Assembly (NCBI RefSeq): GCF_900107635.1 | Contig: NZ_FNRD01000004.1 | Location: 1-64,000, forward strand | Length of the DNA stretch: 64,000 nt | Direction: 5' to 3' | Source of the DNA: Flavobacterium gillisiae | Lineage (GTDB): Bacteria > Bacteroidota > Bacteroidia > Flavobacteriales > Flavobacteriaceae | Part shown: positions 1-9,371 of the stretch, piece after piece | Layout of the letters: each line of letters begins with the position of its first letter | Position numbering within the stretch: position 1 is the first letter of the stretch | Made by a program: the position numbers and the translations under genes | Notes under the pieces: model-generated | The model's input: the letters and a program-made list of their open reading frames with translations, nothing else | Told to the model about the DNA's origin: nothing | The model's database searches: none

Positions 1-1673
1 CTGCAGGTTGCTGTGTTGCCACTTGCATCTGTTACAACAAACGTATTGGTTGTTACTCCTATCGGGAACACTGATCCACTGGCAAGACCTGCTGTTTGAG
101 CAACAGTTTGACCTGCGCAGTTGTCAGCAGATGTTACGGTATAAGTTACTGTTGCACCACATACATCAACATCATTGCTTACAACGATCGGTGCATTGCA
201 GGTGATCGTTGGTAACTGTGTATCGTTTACCGTTACTATAAAACTGCAAGTAGCAATACCACAACTATTAGTTGCAGTTATTGTAACATTAGTAACTCCT
301 TTATTAAATGTAGAGCCGCTTCCGGTACCAGAGCCACTTGCTGTTGTTACTCCAGTAAATACATAGGAAATAGTTGGTGTAGGTGTGCCTGAAGCTGTAG
401 CTGTGTAGCTTACTATTGCATTACAAGCACCTGCTGCAGTATTTGAAGTTATATTTGAAGGGCAAGCTGTAAATGCTGGTGCTGTATTTATTGTTATATT
501 AATAACCTTAGTTGTTGATCCACATGAATTTATTGCAGTGATTGTATAATTAGTCGCAACACTTACTGTTGTCGGAGTTCCTGTGATAACACCGGTTGTG
601 GCGTTTAAAGTTAATCCAACCGGTAAGGTAGGAGACACAGAATACGATGTGGGAGTTCCACCGCCACTTGAAGGTGAGTTAGCACTAACAGCACCACCCC
701 TACAATAAGTCGCAGTATTAGATGAATATGTAAGTGCTGATGGTGCAGCGTTAACTGTTATATTAATAACCTTAGATGTCGATCCGCATGAATTTATTGC
801 AAGTACTGTATAATCTGTAGCGCCAATTGCTACCGTTGGAGTTCCTGTGATTACACCGGTTGTGGTGTTTAAAGTTAATCCAGCCGGTAAAGTAGGCGAC
901 ACAGAATATGATGTGGGAGTTCCTCCTCCATTTGAAGGCGAGTTAGCAGTAACTGCCATACCGGTGCAATAAGCAGGGTTATTTGATGCATAAGTAAGTG
1001 CTGTTGGTGCTGTACAAGTTGTATATGTAGCTATTATATCATAACTGCCGTTAATGGGAACATTTGTCGGTGAACCGGGAGAGGTACTCACCAAAGCATA
1101 TGTCGTTCCTGAAACAGTAATTGTAGAAGGGAATTGAAAACTTAAAGGTCCTGTAAGTGCTATCGTACTACTGGATCCACTTCCTGAAGTTGAGAATGTA
1201 GCAGATGAATTTACAGGTCCTCCAGTGCTACCTCCTGCAGTTCCTTGGTATTGAACTGTAACACTAATACCTGAAGGAAGGCCTAGAGTAGAAAATTTAA
1301 CATTCGCATCCGTAAACTCAGTTACAGCAATTCTCCCAGAAGCCTGGCCTGTAGCAGTCAATACAAAATGAACGCCTAAATGATTTTCCTTAATCAAAAA
1401 ACCACCATAATAGATATTGCCACTCGCATCTGCGATGGCAAAATTATCATGAGAATTGACACAGGTAGCAGGTTTGGGGGTTTCAACAAAAGTGAAGTCA
1501 ACACGTTCTCCCGGCTCCCATCCAGCACCAGTAATGATTACATACTCACCTGGAGCGTAATCATCCTTATCTGTCGTGACCGTTGCCTGCGAGAAAACCA
1601 CATTGGCAAACAACAAAGTAGAAACTAAAAAAATAAAAGTAAAAAATCCCGATTTAGGTAGAATTGTTCTCAT
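1..1673 (-). CDS. Large secreted protein with Ig-like and HYR repeats (3' end outside window)
   Basis: The frame is open from an ATG at 1673 to the left edge, about 557 codons without a stop. Residues 1-29 look like a signal peptide (MRTILPKSGF, then a hydrophobic stretch ending VVFSQ). A region beginning ATVTTDKDDYAPGEY follows, as in many Bacteroidota surface proteins. Next come two nearly identical 88-residue putative-Ig (He_PIG-like) units containing LPAGLTLNTTTGVITGTP and INSCGS. After them are HYR-like segments with cysteines, one reading NDTQLPTITCNAP and later VVTDASGNTATC. Such proteins are usually surface adhesins exported by the type IX secretion system, but the C-terminal sorting domain that would show this is outside the window. 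Export and surface location are inferred. No substrate can be named. Confidence 0.85.
   Translation of the reverse strand, partial: MRTILPKSGFFTFIFLVSTLLFANVVFSQATVTTDKDDYAPGEYVIITGAGWEPGERVDFTFVETPKPATCVNSHDNFAIADASGNIYYGGFLIKENHLGVHFVLTATGQASGRIAVTEFTDANVKFSTLGLPSGISVTVQYQGTAGGSTGGPVNSSATFSTSGSGSSSTIALTGPLSFQFPSTITVSGTTYALVSTSPGSPTNVPINGSYDIIATYTTCTAPTALTYASNNPAYCTGMAVTANSPSNGGGTPTSYSVSPTLPAGLTLNTTTGVITGTPTVAIGATDYTVLAINSCGSTSKVINITVNAAPSALTYSSNTATYCRGGAVSANSPSSGGGTPTSYSVSPTLPVGLTLNATTGVITGTPTTVSVATNYTITAINSCGSTTKVINITINTAPAFTACPSNITSNTAAGACNAIVSYTATASGTPTPTISYVFTGVTTASGSGTGSGSTFNKGVTNVTITATNSCGIATCSFIVTVNDTQLPTITCNAPIVVSNDVDVCGATVTYTVTSADNCAGQTVAQTAGLASGSVFPIGVTTNTFVVTDASGNTATC
490..1017 (-). 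repeat. Tandem 264-bp coding repeat (two Ig-like units)
   Basis: Two consecutive 264-bp units (about 490-753 and 754-1017) encode the two Ig-like domains. The period comes from the repeated string gttatattaataacctta at 493 and 757, exactly 88 codons apart. Most differences are scattered substitutions, so this is an older in-frame duplication. Such units can expand or contract by recombination. Confidence 0.85.
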
Positions 1674-2001
1674 ACTCACTTGAATTGAAATTATTATATA
1701 TAAAATACTTATTGTCTAACTGTAAAAAGATAAATCGTATAGAATAAGGTCTTCTATTTGGTGATTAATTGTACTCTATTTATTCAAAACAAATGTTTTT
1801 TTGTAGGTAGAAAAACATCCAGATAATGACTTTGAAATCATTAACTAAAAACTAAATTATATTATTTTTAACATACTGCTGCGATTTATTTTACATATCC
1901 GATTAAAGTGTTAAAAAAAACTATAAACGACACATGTCCCTGTTCTTTTAATGAATTAACTACAGCATAAATCTTAAAACAATAGTAGTATTCATTTAAA
2001 T

Positions 2002-2017
2002 TCACTTAATTAAGTGA
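2002..2017. promoter_or_regulatory. Perfect 16-bp palindrome, possible operator
   Basis: The sequence TCACTTAATTAAGTGA equals its own reverse complement. It lies about 330 bp upstream of the Ig-like gene and 11 bp from the kinase terminator hairpin. An operator role is a guess from symmetry alone. Confidence 0.3.
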
Positions 2018-2027
2018 CACATGCGCA

Positions 2028-2061
2028 AAATCCGCAATAAAATTAATTTTATTGCGGATTT
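2028..2061 (-). terminator. Hairpin after the histidine kinase gene
   Basis: The arms at 2028-2043 and 2046-2061 are perfectly complementary over 16 bases (right arm ATTTTATTGCGGATTT). On the minus strand the hairpin ends in a short T run. Its place just downstream of the kinase stop codon fits transcription termination. Confidence 0.65.
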
Positions 2062-2093
2062 CAAAAATAGAATACCTTTATCTAATTAGGCAA

Positions 2094-3137
2094 TTAGAAA
2101 ATAACGGTAAAAGTAGAACCTCGATTTTGCCCTTCACTTGACGCGTTAAGTTGCCCTTGATTTTTTTCTACAATTTTTCTACACAAGTACAAACCAATTC
2201 CCGTCGAACCTTCATTTGATGTTCCCAGTTTGCTCATTTTTGTGAATTTTTTAAACAACTCCTCTGTCTGGTTATGGTTAAATCCTATTCCATTATCAGA
2301 AACACAAAAAACTAACTTTGTATTTTCTTTATAAATTCTCAAATTAACTTCACTGTTAGGATAAGAAAATTTTATGGCATTATCAATCAAGTTCACTAGT
2401 ACCCTAATTAATAATTCTTCCTCAATTAATAGTTCGTCCTTTTGTATGTCAATTGATACGTTTAATTTAATTTTTTTAATTATCAGTAATTGCTGTACTA
2501 GCTTTTCAACGGTTGAAATCATACTGGTAAATTCAATCATTTTTAAGCCTGGACTGCTTTGTACTATTTCATCTTGTTCCTTTAATAACTTTAAAAAATT
2601 TTCAATGTATAAAAACTGTTGATTGGACGACTGGTAAATCAATTCTGCTAATTCTTTGATTTCATCTGATGGATCAGCTTCTAATATGAGGGTAGCTAAT
2701 GACTGAGGCTGTCCCGCAAACGTTTTTAAATCATGGGACAGCAAATAGACCAAGTCTTGCTTTTCAACAATAAATCTCTCGTGCTCCAATATTGTTTCTT
2801 GAATGTTGCGCATTAAGAAACCAGCCTCATCATGAAAATTCAAAGGCAAGTTTGGCACCTGTCTCTCTTTCTTATAATTTCTCAATGCCTTGGAAGCAAT
2901 TTCTATGGGCTTAATTAAATGCTTTAGGATCGCTAAAGTAACCCCCGAAGCAAATAAAGTCATCAGCAGTGCAAAAATCAATATCTCATTGGGAGAAAAT
3001 GAAAAATTTCCATAAAGAACTAAAAACAACAACCCTATTAGAGGAATATGAATACCGATAAAAGCTACAAATAAAAATTTGAAAGCATAACTCCTACTAA
3101 GAAAACTGATTTGCGATAATTTTTTATAAAAAAACAT
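2094..3137 (-). CDS. Membrane-bound sensor histidine kinase
   Basis: This 347-residue kinase would autophosphorylate a histidine and pass the phosphate to a response regulator. Two membrane segments (about 20-43 and 51-72) enclose only a few residues, so there is almost no extracytoplasmic sensor domain. A HAMP-like linker follows. The dimerization helix has the phospho-acceptor His135 in LLSHDLKTF, which differs from the usual HExRTP pattern. The ATPase domain shows LIDNAIKFSYPN (N box), DNGIGF (G1) and GSTGIGLYL (G2). No response regulator gene is adjacent, so it is an orphan here. With so little outside the membrane, it may sense a membrane or cytoplasmic signal. Confidence 0.88.
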   Translation of the reverse strand: MFFYKKLSQISFLSRSYAFKFLFVAFIGIHIPLIGLLFLVLYGNFSFSPNEILIFALLMTLFASGVTLAILKHLIKPIEIASKALRNYKKERQVPNLPLNFHDEAGFLMRNIQETILEHERFIVEKQDLVYLLSHDLKTFAGQPQSLATLILEADPSDEIKELAELIYQSSNQQFLYIENFLKLLKEQDEIVQSSPGLKMIEFTSMISTVEKLVQQLLIIKKIKLNVSIDIQKDELLIEEELLIRVLVNLIDNAIKFSYPNSEVNLRIYKENTKLVFCVSDNGIGFNHNQTEELFKKFTKMSKLGTSNEGSTGIGLYLCRKIVEKNQGQLNASSEGQNRGSTFTVIF

Positions 3138-3344
3138 AATTGTATTTATTTCAATGATATACGTGAAAAATTATTTTTGAGTTTAAATCTAGCTTAAAAA
3201 AAAGCATTATTCATGAATATTCCACATAAATACATAGGAATCAGATAAAAAAAGATTCAACACTCTAATTTTATCTGCTTACTTGAAAATATTTGCAGTA
3301 TAAAAAAATAAAACTAACTTTATTTTCTTTAAGCACTACATTTT

Positions 3345-3980
3345 ATGACAATAGAAACACAAGATCAAGACTGGCCTTATTTAAACAAATACAAAAAAGA
3401 AAACGCAATAATAGATGCCACACAAACCCGCGAAAATAGAATTGTTTTTATGGGTGATTCCATAACCGAATTTTGGAGCAATGTACAGCCCGAATTCTTT
3501 CACGAGAAATCGTATATCAATCGCGGAATTAGCGGACAAACTTCACCGCAGATGCTGCTTAGATTTAGAGCCGATGTTATTGACTTAAAACCAGCGGTGG
3601 TTGTAATTCTTGCTGGCGGAAATGACATAGCTGGAAATACAGGGACTTCAACTCTTAAAATGATCCAAAACAATATTTTTTCGATGGTAGAACTCGCTCA
3701 GGCACATCATATAAAGATTATTCTATGTTCCGTTTTGCCTGCTAATTATTTTTATTGGAAACCAAAAGAAAAGCCTGCCGATACCATTGTAGCTTTAAAT
3801 AAAAGTATTGAAAGTTATGCTACGGCAAATGATATTCCATATGTCGATTACTACTCAGCTATGGTTGACGATCAAAAGGGGCTGCCACTCGCCTATTCAG
3901 AAGATGGAGTGCACCCAAACAAAGCTGGTTATCAGCTAATGGAACCAATTGTTGAGCAGATTATCGCTTTGTATGTGTAA
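3345..3980 (+). CDS. SGNH/GDSL hydrolase family protein
   Basis: This 211-residue protein has the four SGNH blocks in order. Block I is GDSITEFW with nucleophile Ser39. Block II is GISGQTS at about 61-67. Block III is GGNDIAG with Asn93. Block V is EDGVHPNKAGY with Asp187 and His190. Family members deacylate lipids, acylated sugars or peptidoglycan. The compact length and GDSI block match the platelet-activating-factor acetylhydrolase-like / TAP-like group. There is no signal peptide, so a cytoplasmic location is expected. It stands alone on the plus strand, 207 bp from the divergent kinase gene. The substrate cannot be inferred. Confidence 0.88.
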   Translation: MTIETQDQDWPYLNKYKKENAIIDATQTRENRIVFMGDSITEFWSNVQPEFFHEKSYINRGISGQTSPQMLLRFRADVIDLKPAVVVILAGGNDIAGNTGTSTLKMIQNNIFSMVELAQAHHIKIILCSVLPANYFYWKPKEKPADTIVALNKSIESYATANDIPYVDYYSAMVDDQKGLPLAYSEDGVHPNKAGYQLMEPIVEQIIALYV

Positions 3981-4054
3981 TAAAACAAGCTACTAATTAA
4001 TATTTATTAGTGCCAAACAATAAACCCTAGTCAAATTACTTAATACTACTATTT

Positions 4055-4438
4055 ATGAAAAACTTAAAATTATTAATCTTGATAATTGGACTAACTGTTA
4101 CAAGTTGCAGTAATGATAACGGGACTTCTCAAGAACAAGAGGCACAAAATCTTGAAAAAATGCATGCCGAAATTCTGTCCCTTGCTGTCAGTAAACAATG
4201 TGAGAATCCAGCTGACTGGACCTTTACCCCCATTGGTTCTAAAGCCTGTGGTGGACCTACTGAATTTATCGCCTATTCATTAAAATTGAATACGACTGAC
4301 TTTCTTTACAAAGTGGACAAATACACAAATTCCCAAAAAGAATTCAATAATAAATGGGGAATTATTTCAACTTGTGACGTCCCTCCTTCCCCGATAAGTA
4401 TAAAATGTGTAAATAGTAAAGCGCAATTAGTTTATTAG
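4055..4438 (+). CDS. Small lipoprotein of unknown function
   Basis: This 127-residue protein begins with a lipoprotein signal peptide whose lipobox TSCSN puts the lipidated cysteine at 18. The mature part has four cysteines in the pattern KQCENPADW, GSKACGG, STCDVPP and SIKCVNS. They could form two disulfides in the periplasm or on the cell surface. I recognise no named domain, although segments like WTFTPIGSKACGG occur in other small secreted Bacteroidota proteins. The gene is 74 bp downstream of the SGNH hydrolase and may share its transcript. Function is unknown. Confidence 0.75.
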   Translation: MKNLKLLILIIGLTVTSCSNDNGTSQEQEAQNLEKMHAEILSLAVSKQCENPADWTFTPIGSKACGGPTEFIAYSLKLNTTDFLYKVDKYTNSQKEFNNKWGIISTCDVPPSPISIKCVNSKAQLVY

Positions 4439-4731
4439 AAATACGACCACAGCGATTGTACATGAAAAATTGTATCCGCTTTGATCGCCAGCCAACAAAC
4501 AAATTCATTTTAAGTTTTTAAATCGTACAACTAAACCAGTAATTCTTTATACCTGAAATTGTATTTTTAGATTATGAACTACAACCAAAATCATTAGAAA
4601 CTGTAGCTAAGAAACAGGAACGCCTAATTATTAATAATTATAATATTTTTCATTCTTTTTTATTTATTTTATTAAGAAATTTACTAGTTTTGGCTCCGCT
4701 AAAAAACAGCCCTAACAAAATAACCTATTTT

Positions 4732-5352
4732 ATGAAATTTTTAAAAATTATCCTCCTATCGTCATGCGCTTTATTATTGAACAGTTGCGCATCAAGTTAC
4801 CACTCTATTGATCCAGCAGCTTTAAATTACCTTTCAAAAAACACAAACAATGGCGTTACTTTTGAATATAAATACAGCTTGCTAGATAAAAAGTATGCCA
4901 AAAAAGAATACAAAAGGAACCTAAAAGTAATCGCAATTAAAATCACAAACAATACAGAGAAAGATTTGGTTTTTGGGAGAGATCTCGTGCTAACATATGA
5001 CGACAATACAATGCTTTATATAATGGAAAAAGAAACAGTATACAGAATGTTAAAACAAAGTCCTGCCTCTTATCTATGGTATTTACTTTTGTCTCCAACA
5101 CAATTTATGAAAACTGAAACTAATTCCTATGGCTACACCGAAACTTCGAGTTCATTTCCTATAGGTTTAATCCTTGGACCAGGTTTAGCAGGTGGAAATA
5201 TGATAGCCGCAAGCTCAGCTAACAAAAAATTCAATACTGACTTGAATGACTACAACATTAATGGAAAAACTATTAAAATAGGAGAAACTGCTTACGGATT
5301 GATTGGTGTCAACTCCACTACTTTTGATTCAATAAAAATTAAAATTCAGTAA
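4732..5352 (+). CDS. Lipoprotein of unknown function
   Basis: The gene encodes 206 residues from the ATG at 4732. An upstream in-frame TTG at 4690 would add 14 residues but would place a charged leader before the signal peptide, so the ATG is preferred. The signal peptide MKFLKIILLSSC leads to the lipobox LNSCASS (Cys19). The mature protein is polar, with the segment NNTEKDLVFGRDLVLTYDDN and a glycine-rich hydrophobic stretch near 150-165 (FPIGLILGPGLAGG). I do not recognise a family. A hairpin at 5403-5440 probably ends the transcript. Confidence 0.7.
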   Translation: MKFLKIILLSSCALLLNSCASSYHSIDPAALNYLSKNTNNGVTFEYKYSLLDKKYAKKEYKRNLKVIAIKITNNTEKDLVFGRDLVLTYDDNTMLYIMEKETVYRMLKQSPASYLWYLLLSPTQFMKTETNSYGYTETSSSFPIGLILGPGLAGGNMIAASSANKKFNTDLNDYNINGKTIKIGETAYGLIGVNSTTFDSIKIKIQ

Positions 5353-5402
5353 TACTATATTGATTAATGCAGTCAAATCTGCTATTTACAAAACATAGTC
5401 TA

Positions 5403-5440
5403 AAAGCTCAAATCAACTGAATTTGGGCTTTTTTATTTTA
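5403..5440 (+). terminator. Rho-independent terminator
   Basis: The stem AAGCTCAAAT pairs with ATTTGGGCTT (one G-U pair) around a 7-base loop and is followed by a T run. It lies 50 bp after the lipoprotein stop codon. Confidence 0.75.
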
Positions 5441-5516
5441 AAGAGTTAACGCTTTAAATATTAGTATTGAAAGCTGTAGAATCGATACTCAAAAACAATC
5501 ATAACTCCATAAAAAC

Positions 5517-5552
5517 AAAAACCCAATCACTACTTATTAGGATTGGGTTTTT
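5517..5552 (-). terminator. Hairpin terminator for the S15 peptidase gene
   Basis: The arms AAAAACCCAATC and GATTGGGTTTTT pair perfectly over 12 bases around a 12-base loop. On the minus strand the hairpin ends in Ts and lies 21 bp beyond the peptidase stop codon. It can act in both directions. Confidence 0.75.
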
Positions 5553-5572
5553 AGTTTGAACGTCGTCTACTA

Positions 5573-7420
5573 TTATTTCAAAACGGTAAATATGATTTTA
5601 GAATCGTCATACACACGTTGTGTTTGCTTTTTGAAATCTTCTGGCTTTGCATAAAAAATATTATCTACAAAAGTTTGCGGATTCAAGTCAATCAAAGGAA
5701 ACCAAGTACTTTGAATTTGGATTTGGATCTTATGTCCTTTTTTGAACGTATGCATTACATCTTGCAATTTGATATTTACCGCTGTTTTTTGATTAGCCAC
5801 AAAAGGTTCTGGATTGACAAAACTATTTCTAAAACGACCGCGCATCACTTCGCTTCGTACCATCATATGGTAATTGCTCATTTTTAAATACGGAGCTATC
5901 TCAGCTGTTTCTGGTTCATCACTAGGAAAAACATCAATTACTTTTACAATCCAATCGGAATCTGTACCTGAAGTGGAAACCTGCAATTGTGCCAAGATAT
6001 CACCTGCCAACGTCATATTGTCCTTTAAAATTTCGGTTTCATAGACTAATACATCAGGACGTCGTGCCGCAAAACGCTGGTCATCCGTCATGTATTTTCT
6101 TGGTGTAATCCCTTTTTGATTGATATCTTCCGTAAAAGGAACTGGTTTTTTAGGATCACTAATGAACTCTTGAAAACCAACACCATTTTGTGCCGTGTTC
6201 ATTAATTTATCTTGTGCCAAATAAAAGCTAGCTTTCGCTGCATTTTTTGGAGGCCAAACATCATAGGTTTTCCAATCTTTGGATCCAGTATCAAATACAT
6301 AGGCTTCCGGCAGTTTGTTTTCTCCTTTACCATTATCTTTTAAGAAATGACGGAAAAAATTGGCTTCAATATTTTTTTGAAAGAACCCTGAAATACTATC
6401 CCCAAAGTTTATGTTTCCAATAATTGCTTTGGCTCCATCTCTTGCCCAATCTCCATGACTCCATGGTCCCATAACAATCGTATTGTAGTTTTTGCTGGTC
6501 TTCTCTATAGCTTGATAGGTGTTCAGAGGTCCGTATAAATCCTCAGCATCAAACCAACCACCCACGGTCATAACTGCAGGTTTAATGTCTTTTAGATGTT
6601 GTAGAATTCCTCTTTTTTGCCAGAAATCATCATAACTCGAATGGTCTTTTAGCTGTTGCCAAAATTCATCATCTTTTCCATAATAAGTATCCAAATTAGA
6701 CAAAGATCCTGCATCTAGAAAAAACTGATAATCATCTTTGGTTCCTAAATCAGGGAATTTGTACCAAGAATTGGTTGTGCGTTCTGATTTTTGAATCCCA
6801 AAAAGTGGTGTCGCTTTCCAATAGCTCAATAAATACGCTCCGTTATGGTGAAAATCATCAAAAAAGAAATCGCTAATACAGGCCTGAGGCGAAACCGCTT
6901 TCAATGCAGGGTGCCTACTCAATAAAGAATAAGTAGAGTAAAATCCAGGATATGAAATTCCCCAAACACCTACATTTCCATTGTTGTTGTCTGCATTTTT
7001 GACTAACCAGTCAATTGTGTCATAGGTATCTGAAGCTTCATCAACATCCTTCTTTGACTTTTTATTAGGAATGAAAGCGCGCATATTGTCATACAAACCA
7101 TCACTCATCCATCGCCCGCGCACATCTTGATAGACTACAATATAGCCTTCTTTCATCATGGTTTCACTAGGACCAATGCTTTTCTTGAATTGCTCTGGAC
7201 CATAAGGTGCACAGCTGTAAGGCGTGCGTTGCATAATTATCGGGTATTTTTTCGAATGGTCTTTGGGCGTATAAATTGCAGTATAAAGCGATGTTCCATC
7301 ACGCATTTTAATGTGTACTTCCTTCTTAGTGTAATTGTCACTAACGGTATTGGGGTTATTCCCTTGTGCAAAAACACCAGCGGTAATTGTGAAAATCGCA
7401 ATAAGTAATAGTTTTTTCAT
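5573..7420 (-). CDS. CocE/NonD family hydrolase (X-Pro dipeptidyl-peptidase, S15-like)
   Basis: This 615-residue serine hydrolase is predicted to be exported, with signal peptide MKKLLLIAIFTITAGVFAQG. The alpha/beta hydrolase core has the nucleophile elbow GISYPGF with Ser156, the acid GGWFDAED with Asp291, and the base GPWSHGD with His322. This is the Ser-Asp-His order of the S15/CocE fold. The C-terminal 230 residues form the jelly-roll domain typical of this family (QIQIQSTWFPLIDLNPQ near the end). Relatives include glutaryl-7-ACA acylases, alpha-amino-acid ester hydrolases and X-Pro peptidases. The sequence alone does not decide between ester, amide and proline-peptide substrates. A periplasmic role in peptide or ester use is likely. 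Confidence 0.9.
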   Translation of the reverse strand: MKKLLLIAIFTITAGVFAQGNNPNTVSDNYTKKEVHIKMRDGTSLYTAIYTPKDHSKKYPIIMQRTPYSCAPYGPEQFKKSIGPSETMMKEGYIVVYQDVRGRWMSDGLYDNMRAFIPNKKSKKDVDEASDTYDTIDWLVKNADNNNGNVGVWGISYPGFYSTYSLLSRHPALKAVSPQACISDFFFDDFHHNGAYLLSYWKATPLFGIQKSERTTNSWYKFPDLGTKDDYQFFLDAGSLSNLDTYYGKDDEFWQQLKDHSSYDDFWQKRGILQHLKDIKPAVMTVGGWFDAEDLYGPLNTYQAIEKTSKNYNTIVMGPWSHGDWARDGAKAIIGNINFGDSISGFFQKNIEANFFRHFLKDNGKGENKLPEAYVFDTGSKDWKTYDVWPPKNAAKASFYLAQDKLMNTAQNGVGFQEFISDPKKPVPFTEDINQKGITPRKYMTDDQRFAARRPDVLVYETEILKDNMTLAGDILAQLQVSTSGTDSDWIVKVIDVFPSDEPETAEIAPYLKMSNYHMMVRSEVMRGRFRNSFVNPEPFVANQKTAVNIKLQDVMHTFKKGHKIQIQIQSTWFPLIDLNPQTFVDNIFYAKPEDFKKQTQRVYDDSKIIFTVLK

Positions 7421-7715
7421 TTAAATAATAGCTAATTATAGAGGCGTAAAGGTATTATGTTTAATTCTATTTTAAAGTTTAGTTTTAAAAATTTTACAAT
7501 CAACATTTTTAGCACTACCGCTGAACCGGACGGGTTTTGTTTTCACTGTTAAGTACAAAATTTAATTTAGTAAGAAAATTAACACCAAATTAATAAACAT
7601 GCTCTGATTCCTATTCTAATAACCTTTACATTTGAAAAATAGAAACAATGAATTTTATTTAAAAAATCAATTTAGTATATCAAAGACAATCATCATAATT
7701 AAACATTTTAACAAA

Positions 7716-9245
7716 ATGAAGCAAATTTTAATTAATTCTTTTTTCATTGTTTTCCTTATTCAGCTGGGAGTTGCTCAAAACATAAAAGGTAAAATCATTG
7801 ATGCAGCAACTGGAGAAAGTATTCCGTATGCTAATATAAAGGTAAACGAATCTGAAAACTTGGTTTCTAATGGTGAAGGCTATTTTACACTCTCAGAAAA
7901 TAATAGTCAAGATGAAACGCTGCTTACGGTTTCCTATTTGGGTTATGTCAATCAGCAATTGACCGTCGCAGAATTAAAAAAGTATGATTATAGCATTAAA
8001 CTGACGCCTGGTGTTTTTCAACTAAATGATGTTGCTGTATCCAATATAAAACCCAATCCATATGAGATTATGGCAAATGTAAAAGCCAACTTGAGCCGTA
8101 ATTATACCACTGGTGAAAAAGGGTCAAAAGAAATGTTCTTTTACAGAACCTCTAATTATTTTAATCCTTCTATAATCGATGTGGAGATTAACAAATCAAC
8201 TGGTTTTAGCAAGCAAGCTTTATCAAAAGTCAACAATGACTTGCAGGGTTTTTCTAAAAAATTAATATCGCATCCGCCGTTATCATTTACTGATATTCTT
8301 TGTAACTACTATTCGGTTAAAACCAAAAAAGCTGATAAGTTTGTATTTACCTCCAAACTAGCTGTTTTAAAAGCTACTGTCTTAAAAAATGAAGGAGAGT
8401 CTACGTCCTTAGACGATTTAGAAAAAACAGCTATGGATATGATGTTACAACACTTAGACTCCACTAAATATTACCGAGTAAAAAGTGGTTTTTTTGGATC
8501 AAGAGATACGATTTCGCTGCGCAAAGACTTCAATAGAAAGAAAAAAACAGGTGTTAACATAGAAATAAAAAACCAGTTAACTGCTACAAAAAGCAACCTT
8601 AACAGCTTTATGTATCAAAACAATTTGTTAAAGAACAAGAGGTTTGATTTTATACAAAAACCAGAGCTGTATGACTACACCTTTGAAGGGACTACTTACA
8701 CTAATCAAAACGAATTTGCTTATGTCCTTACTTTTAAACCTCGAAGAAGCAAAGCCATGTATGTGGGTAAACTCTATATTTCTGAAACTGATTATGCCGT
8801 CCTACGAACCGATTATGTCCTAGACGAAGGAGAAAAGTTGCATAATTTTAATATGAAGTTTCTTTTAGGAATTAAAGTATCTGAAAATGTTAGTAAAGGA
8901 ACCATTATTTACAAAAAAAGAGCCGAAGACGACAACTACTATATGCAGTATGCCGCTACCGAAACGGGAAATTACTTTTATCTCAATCGTCCCTTGAAAC
9001 TTATAGAATTAACAAGCGGCGAAAAAGATGTATTGGCACTTGATTTTAAAATCGAAGCCAATAATCGCAATAAAACAGAGTTCCTAAATATGTCTCGTAC
9101 TGAAGCAAGCGTTGCTGCCATTGAAAAAATTAAAGAACAGGACTTCAAGTTTATAACGATTAAATCGTATGACCCAAAGATTTGGAAAGATTACAACGCT
9201 ATCGAACCTTTGCAAGAAATGAAACAGTTTAAAGCGATTAATTAA
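7716..9245 (+). CDS. Carboxypeptidase-like regulatory domain outer-membrane-associated protein
   Basis: From the ATG at 7716 the protein has 509 residues and starts with signal peptide MKQILINSFFIVFLIQLGVAQ. A TTG at 7632 would add 28 residues before the signal and is rejected. Residues 22-110 form a CarboxypepD_reg-like beta-sandwich (NIKGKIIDAATGESIPYANI, then LTVSYLGYVNQ). This domain is the usual N-terminal module of Bacteroidota TonB-dependent receptors and related envelope proteins. The rest is beta-rich but too short for a TonB receptor barrel, and resembles the DUF5686/uncharacterised group. Function is unknown. An envelope location is inferred. Confidence 0.8.
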   Translation: MKQILINSFFIVFLIQLGVAQNIKGKIIDAATGESIPYANIKVNESENLVSNGEGYFTLSENNSQDETLLTVSYLGYVNQQLTVAELKKYDYSIKLTPGVFQLNDVAVSNIKPNPYEIMANVKANLSRNYTTGEKGSKEMFFYRTSNYFNPSIIDVEINKSTGFSKQALSKVNNDLQGFSKKLISHPPLSFTDILCNYYSVKTKKADKFVFTSKLAVLKATVLKNEGESTSLDDLEKTAMDMMLQHLDSTKYYRVKSGFFGSRDTISLRKDFNRKKKTGVNIEIKNQLTATKSNLNSFMYQNNLLKNKRFDFIQKPELYDYTFEGTTYTNQNEFAYVLTFKPRRSKAMYVGKLYISETDYAVLRTDYVLDEGEKLHNFNMKFLLGIKVSENVSKGTIIYKKRAEDDNYYMQYAATETGNYFYLNRPLKLIELTSGEKDVLALDFKIEANNRNKTEFLNMSRTEASVAAIEKIKEQDFKFITIKSYDPKIWKDYNAIEPLQEMKQFKAIN

Positions 9246-9324
9246 CGTTGTAACATAGTTAAGTCTAGCAATCCCTGAAATTTTTTAATACTGTTAAGAA
9301 AAACCTAATCATCAGGTTCTGTTC

Positions 9325-9352
9325 TTGTCTTAGATTGTGAATGTTACCTTTG
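9325..9352 (+). promoter_or_regulatory. Bacteroidota-type promoter of the MscS gene
   Basis: A TTG at 9325-9327 and TACCTTTG at 9345-9352, separated by 17 bases, match the -33 / -7 (TAnnTTTG) consensus of the primary sigma factor in this phylum. The start codon at 9372 is 19 bases further on. Confidence 0.65.
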
Positions 9353-9371
9353 CATAAAACAAATTAAAGCA

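Larger units (their letters stand above)
1674..2093. other. 420-bp intergenic region with a palindrome and a hairpin
   Basis: This AT-rich region lies upstream of the minus-strand Ig-like gene and downstream of the minus-strand kinase gene. It holds a perfect 16-bp palindrome at 2002-2017 and a terminator-like hairpin at 2028-2061. I see no further coding sequence or convincing promoter. Confidence 0.6.

Noticed and set aside
8..366. Plus-strand frames near the left edge
   Set aside because: They are antisense to the Ig-like gene, whose minus-strand frame is open for about 557 codons and encodes recognisable domains.
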